Origin: Lentisphaerota bacterium
GTDB lineage: Bacteria > Verrucomicrobiota > Kiritimatiellia > UBA8416 > JAFGIZ01
Direction: 5' to 3'
DNA: 20,776 nt
Assembly: GCA_016929365.1 (NCBI GenBank)
Contig: JAFGIZ010000080.1
Coordinates: 1-20,776 of the forward strand
Shown here: positions 7,019 through 14,716 of the stretch, in pieces
How the letters are laid out: each line of letters begins with the position of its first letter
How positions within the stretch are numbered: position 1 is the stretch's first letter
The notes under the pieces: generated by a model
The model's input: only the letters and a program-made list of their open reading frames with translations
Database searches by the model: none
What the model was told of the DNA's origin: nothing
Program-made: the position numbers and the translations under genes

Positions 7019-7918
7019 ATGTCGGCGACGCAGCACGGCGCGGGCGGCGCGTTTCTGGACCTGCCCGCGGAACTGTCCGCACGGGACGCGGCCGGTGGAT
7101 GGGTGCTGCCCGTGCCCTACGAAGCCACGACCTCCTACGGAACGGGGACCCGCCGGGGCCCCGCGGCCATTCTGGCGGCCTCCGCGCAGGTCGAATGGTT
7201 CGACCGTGAAGACGGCGGCGAACCGGCCGCCCGCTTCGGTATTCATACCCTCGCGCCCCTGGACCCGCCGGGGAAGACGCCCGAAGCGGCCGTGGCCGCC
7301 GTCGAAACCGCCGTCGCGGCCCTGTTGGCCGATGCGCACGCGCCCCGTGTGCTCGCGGTCCTGGGCGGGGAACACGCCCTTTCGGTCGGCGTCGTGCGCG
7401 GCCTTGCCCGCGCCGGCCGCGCCCCGGATATCATCGTCCAGCTGGACGCCCACGCCGATCTCCGCGCCGCCTACGAGGGGTCCCCGTACAGCCACGCCTG
7501 CACGGCGCGGCGGCTGCTGGACACGGCGCCGCTGATCCAGCTCGGCATCCGCAGCCTTTCACGGGAAGAAGACCGCTTCCGGCGCGACAACCCGGCTGTG
7601 ACCACCGTCTTTGCCGATGAGATGCGGGACGCGAGCGCGCATCTGGACGCGCTCGCCGCCCGCGTGCGCGGCCGGACCGTTTACCTCACTGTCGACCTCG
7701 ACGCCCTCGACCCCGCGGAAATGCCGGCCGTCGGCACCCCCGAGCCCGGCGGCCTGTCCTGGACCGGCCTGCTGGCCGTCGTCCGCACCGTCTGCCGCGA
7801 GGCCGCGGCCGTGCCGGCGTTCGACGTCGTGGAACTTTCGCCCCGGCCCGGCTGGCCCGCCTCCGACTTTCTCGCCGCCCGGCTCGTTTACAAGACCCTC
7901 GCGCTCGCGCACGGTTAA
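7019..7918 (+). CDS. speB: Agmatinase / arginase family ureohydrolase
   Basis: Ureohydrolases use two Mn ions to split urea from agmatine, arginine or related guanidino compounds. The 299-residue product keeps the metal-binding motifs: GGEH (116-119), DAHADL (143-148), SHACTARR (158-165) and VDLDALDP (225-232) followed by the family's GTPEPGGL. GGEH replaces the common GGDH, a frequent variant. Length and the MPAVGTPEPGG loop fit agmatinase better than arginase, but substrate is not certain. No Shine-Dalgarno sequence precedes the ATG, and the promoter suggests a leaderless mRNA. No other polyamine gene (speA, speE) is visible nearby. Its stop overlaps that of the convergent COG2122 gene in a shared TTAA (7915-7918). 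Confidence 0.85.
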   Translation: MSATQHGAGGAFLDLPAELSARDAAGGWVLPVPYEATTSYGTGTRRGPAAILAASAQVEWFDREDGGEPAARFGIHTLAPLDPPGKTPEAAVAAVETAVAALLADAHAPRVLAVLGGEHALSVGVVRGLARAGRAPDIIVQLDAHADLRAAYEGSPYSHACTARRLLDTAPLIQLGIRSLSREEDRFRRDNPAVTTVFADEMRDASAHLDALAARVRGRTVYLTVDLDALDPAEMPAVGTPEPGGLSWTGLLAVVRTVCREAAAVPAFDVVELSPRPGWPASDFLAARLVYKTLALAHG

Positions 7919-8667
7919 CGGCCGGGCGCGTGGGCGGGGACCAGCTCGGGCAGCCGCCCGATGACCCCGATGCGCGCGTCCTTGACCAGCAGGACCCCCT
8001 CGATGCCCGGAATCGCCGATACGATCTCCAGCGCGGCGTCAAGGTCCGCGGACGTGTGCACGAGATTCGCCGCCCGCGTGGCGGCGGCGTCGGCCAGCGC
8101 GGCATCCCGGGCCGTCACGGTGGCCAGGTCGCACGCGCCCAGGCTCATCGAGCGCCCCATGCGGCCGGACGAGGAACAGACGGCCAGCGGCGTGGACTCC
8201 GGCGCAACCCGGAAAGCCAGGCGGTCGCCCAGGGCCTCCGTCCCGGTGGTCAATCCGATCACAACCGGCGCCCGCACCGACAGGAAGATATCGCCTCCGT
8301 TTTCGACCACGGCCTCTCGCGCGCCGGCCGCCAACCCCGCCCGGGCGGCCAGCTCGGCCATGATCCCCGCCACCGCCGCCATCGGGCCGACCCCCGCACA
8401 CGCAGCCGCCTGCCCCATGCGCCGCGCCACCTCCGGCGCCTCCTCCGGGACCGCCAGCGGCGCGAGGGCCTCCGCGAATGCCGGATGCCCCCGGATATAG
8501 GCTTCCAGAACACCCCGCTGCCGCACGATTTCCGCGGTGACCGCCGCGTAGCGGTCGCAACAGATCCGGAAAGCCGCATCCTTGTGCCGGAACAGACGGA
8601 ACGCGGGCCTCGGCACCGCCGCGCCCGCGCCGCCGTCCCGCTCAGAACGCGGACGAGCACGCGCCAT
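7915..8667 (-). CDS. COG2122 / UPF0280 ApbE-like protein, likely homocysteine biosynthesis
   Basis: This 250-residue protein shows the UPF0280 signature: VENGGDIFLS (121-130), CSSSGRMGRSMSLGACDLAT (164-183) and ARDAALADAAATRAANLV (186-203). The fold is related to ApbE flavin transferases. In Methanosarcina, COG2122 has been implicated in sulfide-dependent homocysteine synthesis together with DUF39 and NIL-ferredoxin proteins; its exact step is unknown. I chose the ATG at 8667, 26 nt inside the NIL-ferredoxin gene and preceded by AAGG at 9 nt; a GTG at codon 18 is an alternative. A longer reading to 8835 only adds antisense-like sequence over the ferredoxin. It is the third gene of the operon, and both partners being adjacent strongly supports the pathway role. 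Confidence 0.85.
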   Translation of the reverse strand: MARARPRSERDGGAGAAVPRPAFRLFRHKDAAFRICCDRYAAVTAEIVRQRGVLEAYIRGHPAFAEALAPLAVPEEAPEVARRMGQAAACAGVGPMAAVAGIMAELAARAGLAAGAREAVVENGGDIFLSVRAPVVIGLTTGTEALGDRLAFRVAPESTPLAVCSSSGRMGRSMSLGACDLATVTARDAALADAAATRAANLVHTSADLDAALEIVSAIPGIEGVLLVKDARIGVIGRLPELVPAHAPGR

Positions 8668-9061
8668 ACGGGCAGACCTTGATACAGGCCAGGCACTCGA
8701 TGCACTTGGCCTCGTCAAACGCCACTTCCATCGTGCCGCGGTCCGCAACGTGCAGGGCGGCGGTCGGACAGTGCGGGACACAGTGCCCGCAATGCGTACA
8801 GCGGTCTGCATCCCAGGCGACGCCCTTCCCGGCATAGTTGACCGTCACGTTGAACGTGCGGACGAACTCGAGCGCCTGCTCGATGTTTGCCTCCGTACCC
8901 GTCACGTCCAGCACGAGATAGCCTTCTTCCTCCGGCGTGACCTTGGCCCGGAAGACGTTCACGATCAGGTCGTAGTCCTTGACCAGGTGATAAATGATCG
9001 GTTTCTCGCACTCGCAGCGCGGGAAAAACAACATCAGCTTCTTCGTCACGGTCGTGCTCAT
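8642..9061 (-). CDS. NIL-domain 2[4Fe-4S] ferredoxin, homocysteine biosynthesis
   Basis: The 139-residue protein has an N-terminal NIL domain (about 5-80), a small ACT-like fold best known from methionine ABC transporter ATPases. A ferredoxin domain follows with two CxxCxxCxxxCP motifs: Cys 88, 91, 94, 98 and Cys 120, 123, 126, 130. An extra CEC pair (Cys 16, 18) lies in the NIL part. The architecture matches the ferredoxin partner (MA1822 type) of the DUF39 protein required for homocysteine formation from aspartate semialdehyde and sulfide in methanogens, where it is presumed to supply electrons. The ATG overlaps the DUF39 stop (ATGA, 9058-9061), indicating coupled translation. The longer reading from 9355 runs antisense-like inside DUF39 and is rejected. 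Confidence 0.92.
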   Translation of the reverse strand: MSTTVTKKLMLFFPRCECEKPIIYHLVKDYDLIVNVFRAKVTPEEEGYLVLDVTGTEANIEQALEFVRTFNVTVNYAGKGVAWDADRCTHCGHCVPHCPTAALHVADRGTMEVAFDEAKCIECLACIKVCPYGACSSAF

Positions 9062-10248
9062 GTCGCGGGCGGCCTGATGGTTAAGGGTTTCATCCGTCCG
9101 TCCACCGGCAGCCGCTGCTGCGGCTCGGCCAGCAGGAACTCGCCACGGCGGATCTCGTCGGCCAGCAGCGCCGCAATCTCGCGCGCCCGCGCGTAAGAGG
9201 AGAGGGATCCGACGACGACCCGCTTGCCCTCGATCTCGATTTCGCCGGATTTCAACGTTTCGTAATCCGTGTACCCGAGCACGCGCGAACTGCGGTTTGG
9301 ATAGTCGCTGCTGTAATCGACAATCGGCGCCTGGATGTCCCGGTCGCGGACGCACGTGCGCTTCAGGATACGCTCATTCAGGATCGGGATCGGAACGCCC
9401 ACGCCCAGGCCCAGCGAGACGCCGTACCCCGTCAGGCTCACGCCGCGCACGAACTCGGGCCGCATCCGCTTCATGTCGCCCGTCAACGCCAGCGTGCCCG
9501 CCGCGCCCCTGGGCACGTCCTGCTCCGTCCGCGGGCACGCCCCCGCGTGCTGCGTGCCCTCGGCGTACACGTGGCCCCGCGCGCCGGCCAGCCAGACGCT
9601 GGTGCCCACCCCGATGGTCTCGTACAGCGGGTCGTTCAGAAGCGGCGAAAGCTGACCCGCCGAACAGTAGTTCGCGTTGCGCCGGTTCGGATCGAGACGG
9701 CCCATGTACGTGTACAGGACGCGGTCGGAATCGTTGACCGCCACGTTGTAATTCTGGTAGCAGTTGCGCGGATTGACCATGATCGCCTGGTTGAGGTCCT
9801 GAATCGTAAAATACGTGCGCAGCTCGCGCAGCGGGTACTCGTCCGTCCCGTATGACAGCGCAAAGAGCTGCAATTCCTTTCCGGCCACCAGGTCCTCGAT
9901 CACGTGGCCGCCCCCGTAGCGGAACTCGCCCGGATAGTACATGTTGGCCGGATCGTTGTGCCGTAACTGCGTCGCACCGAGGTACACGTCTACGGCGGCC
10001 AGTCCCGTATAGACCAGGACATCCTCGACCCAGGCCTCGGTCATGCGGATCTTGGGCTTGGAATGCCCGAAATTGAGCACGCAGCCCGACGAACACATCG
10101 GTCCGAATGTCGCCGTGGTCACCACGTCGACTTCCGCCGCCGCCGCCGTAGCGCCCTTCTGCTCGACGTAACCGATAATTTCCTCGGCCGTCATCACGAC
10201 GGCCCGGCCGGCCTCGATGCGCCGGTTAATGTCCGCGTAGGTCTTCAT
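9058..10248 (-). CDS. DUF39 / HcyBio family homocysteine biosynthesis protein (COG1900)
   Basis: The 396-residue product begins with the family start (KTYADINRRIEAGRAVVMTAEE) and has the conserved MCSSGCVLNFGHSKPKIRM segment (Cys 52 and 56) and NPRNCYQNYN (Cys 163). In the Methanosarcina homologue, two conserved cysteines near these places are needed for activity, probably through a persulfide. The enzyme turns aspartate semialdehyde plus sulfide into homocysteine, skipping homoserine activation. The archaeal protein carries C-terminal CBS domains; this one ends at the DUF39 core. I chose the ATG at 10248, behind a GGGGG stretch and a promoter at 10264-10293; an upstream in-frame extension would run through that promoter. 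It is the first gene of the three-gene operon. Confidence 0.92.
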   Translation of the reverse strand: MKTYADINRRIEAGRAVVMTAEEIIGYVEQKGATAAAAEVDVVTTATFGPMCSSGCVLNFGHSKPKIRMTEAWVEDVLVYTGLAAVDVYLGATQLRHNDPANMYYPGEFRYGGGHVIEDLVAGKELQLFALSYGTDEYPLRELRTYFTIQDLNQAIMVNPRNCYQNYNVAVNDSDRVLYTYMGRLDPNRRNANYCSAGQLSPLLNDPLYETIGVGTSVWLAGARGHVYAEGTQHAGACPRTEQDVPRGAAGTLALTGDMKRMRPEFVRGVSLTGYGVSLGLGVGVPIPILNERILKRTCVRDRDIQAPIVDYSSDYPNRSSRVLGYTDYETLKSGEIEIEGKRVVVGSLSSYARAREIAALLADEIRRGEFLLAEPQQRLPVDGRMKPLTIRPPAT

Positions 10249-10263
10249 CACAGGCTGCCCCCG

Positions 10264-10293
10264 AGCATAGGGCAAGCGGCCGGAACTTGGCAA
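10264..10293 (-). promoter_or_regulatory. Promoter of the homocysteine operon
   Basis: On the minus strand TTGCCA (10288-10293), 18 nt of spacer and TATGCT (10264-10269) precede the DUF39 ATG by 15 nt, giving a leader of about 8 nt. No room exists for a SAM or SAH riboswitch in such a leader. Confidence 0.5.
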
Positions 10294-10296
10294 GAC

Positions 10297-10327
10297 TTGA
10301 CAGCGGCTACCCCGCGCTCAACACTGT
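10297..10327 (+). promoter_or_regulatory. Promoter of the apgM-sulfatase-like operon
   Basis: A perfect TTGACA (10297-10302) is followed by AACACT after 17 nt (10320-10325) or CACTGT after 19 nt (10322-10327); either keeps the key A and T of the -10 box. The leader would be about 30 nt and contains AAGGACAAGG before the ATG. Its -35 box lies only 3 bp from that of the divergent homocysteine operon. Confidence 0.5.
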
Positions 10328-10361
10328 ACGGCTCCGGAGACTAAAAGAAGGACAAGGCACC

Positions 10362-11576
10362 ATGCATGACCCCTACGGCACCCTCATCGGCTCGCTCGCC
10401 CTGGAAACCGGCACCCGTATCGCCCTGCTCGTCATGGACGGCGTGGGCGACTGCGACAACGACGGCCGGGGCACCGCGCTGCAACAGGCCCGGACCCCCA
10501 ACCTGGACGCCCTGAGCAAGATCAGCGCGCTGGGACAGCACATCCCGGTCGCTCCGGCGGTGACCCCCGGCAGCGGACCGGGACACCTCGGCCTCTTCGG
10601 CTACGACCCCCTCCTCTACAAGGTCGGCCGCGGGGTGCTCAGCGCACTCGGGATCGAGTTCAAACTGACCCGCCGCGACGTGGCGGCCCGCCTCAATTTC
10701 TGCACGCTCGACGACGACGGCAACGTGACGGACCGGCGCGCCGGACGTATCGGCGACGACGAAAACCGCCGGCTGCTGAAAAAGATCCGGGGCGCCCTGG
10801 TCCCGCCCGAGGGCGTCGAGGTCCTGCTCGAAACGGTCGCCGAACACCGCGCGCTCCTGGTGCTGCGCGGGGACGACCTGGACGACAACGTGGGCGACAC
10901 CGACCCCCAGGCCACGGGCGTGCCGCCCCTGCCGCCCGGGCGCGGCCGGCACGCCGAATCCCGTACGGCGGCGCTCTATGCAGACATTGCCGGCCGGGTC
11001 CGCACCATCCTTTCCGACGAACCGCGCGCCAACATGATTCTGGCCCGCGGCTTCGCGAAATTCCCCGACTGGCCGACCTTCGAGGACCGCTTCAAGTTGA
11101 AACCCGCCGCCGTGGCCGGCTACCCCATGTACCGCGGCGTCGCCCGCCTGGTCGGCATGCCCGTCACCGCGCAGCCCACAACCGCCGCCGACGTGTGCGC
11201 CGAAACCGGCCGGGCGCTGGCTGATCACACCTTCGTGTTCGCCCACTTCAAGTATACGGACAAAACCGGCGAAGACGGCGACCTACCCGGGAAAATCGCC
11301 CGGATCGAAGAGGTGGACGCGGCCCTGCCCGCCCTGCTCGAGCGGAAACCGGATGTGCTCCTGATTACCGGCGATCACTCCACCCCGCCCAGTCTCAAGG
11401 CGCATAGCTGGCACCCGGTCCCGGTACTCATGCATGCACCCTTCCTGCGCGGCGGCGACGGCCCCGGCTTCGACGAGATCGCCTGCCGGCGCGGCCAGCT
11501 CGGCACCGTGCGGGCATGCGAACTCGTGCCGCTGGCCCTGGCCCACGCGCGCAAACTCGAAAAATTCGGCGCCTGA
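10362..11576 (+). CDS. apgM: 2,3-bisphosphoglycerate-independent phosphoglycerate mutase, ApgM type
   Basis: The 404-residue protein belongs to the alkaline-phosphatase superfamily and would interconvert 3- and 2-phosphoglycerate in glycolysis. Visible active-site parts are MDGVGD (metal ligand Asp 26), TPGSGPGHLGLFGYDP (nucleophile Ser 71), HFKYTDKTGEDGD (Asp 300) and ITGDHSTPPSLKAHSWHPVPV (Asp 338, His 339, His 348). In archaeal ApgM the second motif reads DxAGHDGD; here the His is Glu 304. This may be a subfamily trait or a changed metal site. I chose the ATG at 10362 because AAGG sequences precede it; an in-frame start at 10287 would run through the promoter. It is followed after 19 nt by a sulfatase-like gene. 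Confidence 0.85.
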   Translation: MHDPYGTLIGSLALETGTRIALLVMDGVGDCDNDGRGTALQQARTPNLDALSKISALGQHIPVAPAVTPGSGPGHLGLFGYDPLLYKVGRGVLSALGIEFKLTRRDVAARLNFCTLDDDGNVTDRRAGRIGDDENRRLLKKIRGALVPPEGVEVLLETVAEHRALLVLRGDDLDDNVGDTDPQATGVPPLPPGRGRHAESRTAALYADIAGRVRTILSDEPRANMILARGFAKFPDWPTFEDRFKLKPAAVAGYPMYRGVARLVGMPVTAQPTTAADVCAETGRALADHTFVFAHFKYTDKTGEDGDLPGKIARIEEVDAALPALLERKPDVLLITGDHSTPPSLKAHSWHPVPVLMHAPFLRGGDGPGFDEIACRRGQLGTVRACELVPLALAHARKLEKFGA

Positions 11577-11595
11577 CCTGAAAGGATAATGCACA

Positions 11596-12981
11596 ATGCA
11601 ACCGTTCAAGAAGATCGTTGTCGTCGCCATCGACACCCTGAACGTCGACCACCTCGGCTGCTACGGCTACCGGGTGCCGAAAACGCCCACGACACCGTTT
11701 TTAGACCGGCTGGCCGCCAACGGCGCCCGGTTTAACGCCCACTATGCCACCGACGTGCCCACCCCGCCGTCCTACACGGCCTTTTTGTACGGGGTGCGCG
11801 GCATCCGCAACGGCATCGTCGGGTTCAACAACCGGGTTTCGGAATTCCGCTGCCCCTCGCCGTCCCTGGCGGCCTGTTTCGCCGAACGCGGATACCGCAC
11901 GGGCATGATCTCGAACCTGCTCAACATCGGCCGCTGGTACGCCGCGGGCTTTCAGGATATCACCGTGCCCGGGCTCCGCTTCCAGGGCGGCGCGGCCGAA
12001 GACGTCACCGACGACGCACTGCGCTGGCTGCGACACCACGGCGACGGCGACTTCCTGCTGTTCGTCCACTACTGGGACCCGCACGTTCCCTATTTCGGAC
12101 GCTCCCGGCCCGAATACCGGGCGATGTTTCCGCCGGACCCGTACAAGGCCGCCGCGCCCGATATGCGCTACTTCGAGGCTAACGAGCTGCTTCGCAAAAT
12201 CTACGAGAATAAACACCGGGTTAACGGCGATCCGCTCGAGCCGGAAAAAAACCTCGCCTGTTATGACGCTAATATCCGCTACACCGACGACCAGATCTCC
12301 CGCCTGTACGGCGCGCTGGAAGAAGCCGGCCTGGCGGAGGATACGCTGGTCGTGGTCACCAGCGACCACGGCGAGGCGTTCGGCGAGTACGGGTTCTTCG
12401 ACCACTGGTCGGCCTACCGCAACATCAGCCAGCTGCCCCTGATCCTGCACGGCCGCGGCATCTCCCGACAGGTTTTCGACAGTTACACGCAAAACGTGGA
12501 TGTGATGCCCACGCTGCTCGAGCTCGCGGGACTGGATACGCCCGGCAACCTGTGCGGACGCACCCTGGTGCCGCTGCTCGCCGGGCAGGCGGACTCCGTC
12601 CGCGACCTGGCCGTAACCAATACCGACGCCACCGTGATCCAGCGCATGCTGGTCAAGGACGGCTATGCCCTGATGCGCACCTTCTCCCGCCCGATCTGGG
12701 ACCATATCCGGGAGTTCGAGCTGTTCGACCTGCGAAAGGATCCGGACCAGCTCCACGACATCGCGGCCGAGGAGGAAGCCCGCACGAAGGCCATGCGCCT
12801 GGAGCTCGAGGACTGGACGGCGCAAACGCTGCAGGGGATGCCGGACCCGCTGCAACTGTCGCTCTTCCGCGGCGGCTGCGGGATCTGGGGGTGGGCGCTG
12901 AACCACCTGGAGCCCGCCGACCTGGCGGAGGCCAGGCGGCGCTACCCGGAACTGAACGCCCATACCCCCATCGCCTGGTGA
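11596..12981 (+). CDS. Sulfatase-family hydrolase with Thr at the formylglycine position
   Basis: This 461-residue protein has the type I sulfatase fold: AIDTLNVDHLGCYGY (11-25, metal ligand Asp 13), RYTDDQISRLYGALEEAGL (228-246) and VVVTSDHGEAFGEYGFFDHW (252-271, Asp 257, His 258, His 270). The active-site motif, normally C/S-x-P-S-R with the Cys or Ser converted to formylglycine, reads T56-P-P-S-Y60. It therefore cannot mature as a standard sulfatase and may be a phosphatase, phosphodiesterase or transferase using Thr directly, as LtaS and EptA do. It lacks a signal peptide and is likely cytoplasmic. AAAGGA precedes the ATG. It is co-transcribed with apgM, a member of the same superfamily, and converges on tsaB. 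Confidence 0.85.
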   Translation: MQPFKKIVVVAIDTLNVDHLGCYGYRVPKTPTTPFLDRLAANGARFNAHYATDVPTPPSYTAFLYGVRGIRNGIVGFNNRVSEFRCPSPSLAACFAERGYRTGMISNLLNIGRWYAAGFQDITVPGLRFQGGAAEDVTDDALRWLRHHGDGDFLLFVHYWDPHVPYFGRSRPEYRAMFPPDPYKAAAPDMRYFEANELLRKIYENKHRVNGDPLEPEKNLACYDANIRYTDDQISRLYGALEEAGLAEDTLVVVTSDHGEAFGEYGFFDHWSAYRNISQLPLILHGRGISRQVFDSYTQNVDVMPTLLELAGLDTPGNLCGRTLVPLLAGQADSVRDLAVTNTDATVIQRMLVKDGYALMRTFSRPIWDHIREFELFDLRKDPDQLHDIAAEEEARTKAMRLELEDWTAQTLQGMPDPLQLSLFRGGCGIWGWALNHLEPADLAEARRRYPELNAHTPIAW

Positions 12982-13009
12982 CCGTTGCCCCGCCGGCCGC
13001 CCGCACGCA

Positions 13010-13657
13010 TCAGCCCGGGCTGACAAACACCGGCGGGTGCAGGTAGAACGGCGCCGGCGGCGGCAGCGGGATGCCCCCCGCCAGGCGTTCCGCGGCCAGG
13101 CGTCCGACCGCTGCGGCCGTGGGCGCGGCCGGCCGAACGGCCACCGCGGCCAGAGATTCCCGCAGCCGTTCCGCATCCGCGGAAGCCACCAGGCTGCCCC
13201 GCGGCACCTGCCCGGCCAGCGCCGCGGCGGGAATCAACTTGAAATCCTCCGCCGTGCAGGCCCGCGCGAACGTATCGAAGGTCGCCAGCCAGAGCCGTCC
13301 CCGCCGGGCATCCCCGATCACCGTCACCGCCGCCGCGCCCTCCTCGCGCCGCAGCCCCCACGCCAGCGCCTCGGCGCTCGAGACGCCGACCACCGGCACG
13401 CCCCCCGGCAAGGCCGTGCCGTGCGCGGCCGCCAGCGCTACGCGCAGCCCCGAATACGAACCCGGCCCCAATCCCACCGCCACGGCGTCCAGGCCCGCGG
13501 GATCGAGCGCCCCCTCGCGCCGGAGCGATTCCAGTGCCGCGAAGACCCCGTCGTGCCTGTAGCGCGACTCCGACCACGAGCGCTCCAGCCGAACGGCCCC
13601 CCCCTCGAGTACCGCCAGGCCGCAGGCCTCCGTCGACTGTTCCAGGGCCAGGAGCAT
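13010..13657 (-). CDS. tsaB: tRNA threonylcarbamoyladenosine biosynthesis protein TsaB
   Basis: TsaB (YeaZ) is the non-catalytic partner of TsaD in making t6A at position 37 of ANN-reading tRNAs. The 215-residue protein starts LLALEQSTEACGLAVLEGG (2-20) and has the diagnostic VGLGPGSYSGLRVALAAAHGTA (61-82). In most homologues the first strand reads LaiDTST; here Asp is Glu and Thr is Gln, changes tolerable in a subunit that does not catalyse. The C-terminus ends in the usual FYLHPPVFV segment. The ATG is preceded by GGGGTG and lies 3 nt after the stop of the oxidoreductase gene, so the two are probably one transcript. Confidence 0.92.
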   Translation of the reverse strand: MLLALEQSTEACGLAVLEGGAVRLERSWSESRYRHDGVFAALESLRREGALDPAGLDAVAVGLGPGSYSGLRVALAAAHGTALPGGVPVVGVSSAEALAWGLRREEGAAAVTVIGDARRGRLWLATFDTFARACTAEDFKLIPAAALAGQVPRGSLVASADAERLRESLAAVAVRPAAPTAAAVGRLAAERLAGGIPLPPPAPFYLHPPVFVSPG

Positions 13658-13660
13658 CCG

Positions 13661-14656
13661 TCACCCCAGCCGGACCGCCCGTCCGGTCCGGACCGCGCGG
13701 ACCGCCGCGAATACCATCTCCATCGTCCGCACGTTGTCCGCCACATCCGTCATGGCGCGCGCCCCGCTTTTTACCGCCTTGATAAAATCCTGCAAGACGC
13801 AGGCCTGCGTGAGCCCCGCCCGTTTGCGCAAGCGCAAGCGGCGCCGGCTCCGGACCCGCAGCCTGCGATCGGTGCCGATCTGCATGAGCGTCCCGTTACC
13901 GTATACCAGCGTGCCGCGCGTCCCCTCGATCCGCCAGTTGCCGTTCCAGTCGCAGAAGTCCCCCGGCGTCGCCCAGCTTGCGTCGTACACGATCCGCGCC
14001 CCGCCGCGCATTTCGATCACCAGGGTCGATGACGCATCGCCCCGCGTGAGCGACCAGGGCGGGTTCCAGGCTTCGCCCTTCAGGCACACCGGCTCCGCGC
14101 CCGTCAGATACCGCATCAGGTCGAAGTGATGTACCGCCATGTCCACCAGCAACGGATAGGGCATCTCGCGCCGGAAACCCCGCGGGACAACCCCCTTGTG
14201 AAAATCCAGCGTGACCTGGCCGATCCGCCCGATCGCGCGCCGCGCCGTCAGCGCTGCTACCGTCGCGGCAAACGGGTTGTAGCGGTAGTTCTGGCTCACC
14301 ACCAGCGTGCGGCCCGTCCGCTCCGCCGCCCGCTGCAGTCGGCGGCAGTCCGCCGGAGTATCGGCCAGCGGCTTCTCCACGATCCCGTGCAGCCCGGCCT
14401 CCATCGCCTCGATCAGAATAGCCCGGTGCGTTGCGGGCGGCGTGCTGCACACCACGGCGTCCGCCTCGACCCGCGCCAGCGCCTCGCCCAGACTCCCGAA
14501 ACATATCGCCGGGTCGTACCCCCCCCGGCGGCACGCCTCGCGCAAATGAGCCCGCTTTACGTCGACCAGCCCCACAACCCGCGCCCGGCGGCTCTCCGCC
14601 AGCACCCGGCACCAGACCCCCCCGAACCCGCTCACGCCAACGTGAATGAATCTCAT
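13661..14656 (-). CDS. Gfo/Idh/MocA family NAD(P)-dependent oxidoreductase
   Basis: The 331-residue protein has an N-terminal Rossmann fold (FIHVGVSGFGGVW, 3-15), the STPPATH segment (71-77) and the EKPLADT signature (94-100). It then has QNYRYNPF and a C-terminal sheet domain with the MAVHHFDLMRYL helix, whose His pair is typical of substrate binding. Members oxidise or epimerise sugars and inositols with NAD or NADP; the substrate here is unknown. I chose the ATG at 14656 because GGGGAGG stands just before it; the longer reading from 14701 adds 15 unlike residues. It heads a two-gene operon with tsaB. The pairing of a sugar dehydrogenase with t6A synthesis looks incidental rather than functional. 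Confidence 0.9.
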   Translation of the reverse strand: MRFIHVGVSGFGGVWCRVLAESRRARVVGLVDVKRAHLREACRRGGYDPAICFGSLGEALARVEADAVVCSTPPATHRAILIEAMEAGLHGIVEKPLADTPADCRRLQRAAERTGRTLVVSQNYRYNPFAATVAALTARRAIGRIGQVTLDFHKGVVPRGFRREMPYPLLVDMAVHHFDLMRYLTGAEPVCLKGEAWNPPWSLTRGDASSTLVIEMRGGARIVYDASWATPGDFCDWNGNWRIEGTRGTLVYGNGTLMQIGTDRRLRVRSRRRLRLRKRAGLTQACVLQDFIKAVKSGARAMTDVADNVRTMEMVFAAVRAVRTGRAVRLG

Positions 14657-14685
14657 CGCTCGCCTCCCCTTACCGCAAAACCCGC

Positions 14686-14714
14686 ACCATCCCCTATCCA
14701 CATCCGCAAGTCAA
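14686..14714 (-). promoter_or_regulatory. Promoter of the oxidoreductase-tsaB operon
   Basis: On the minus strand TTGACT (14709-14714), 17 nt of spacer and GATGGT (14686-14691) precede the ATG at 14656. The leader would be about 23 nt and contains the strong GGGGAGG site. The -10 box matches the consensus at three of six bases only. Confidence 0.35.
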
Positions 14715-14716
14715 TG

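Noticed and set aside
13010..13023. A perfect 14-nt palindrome (TCAGCCCGGGCTGA) at the tsaB stop codon
   Set aside because: It has no loop, no T-run and only 28 nt between convergent genes. It may be chance in GC-rich coding sequence and is too short to call an operator or terminator.
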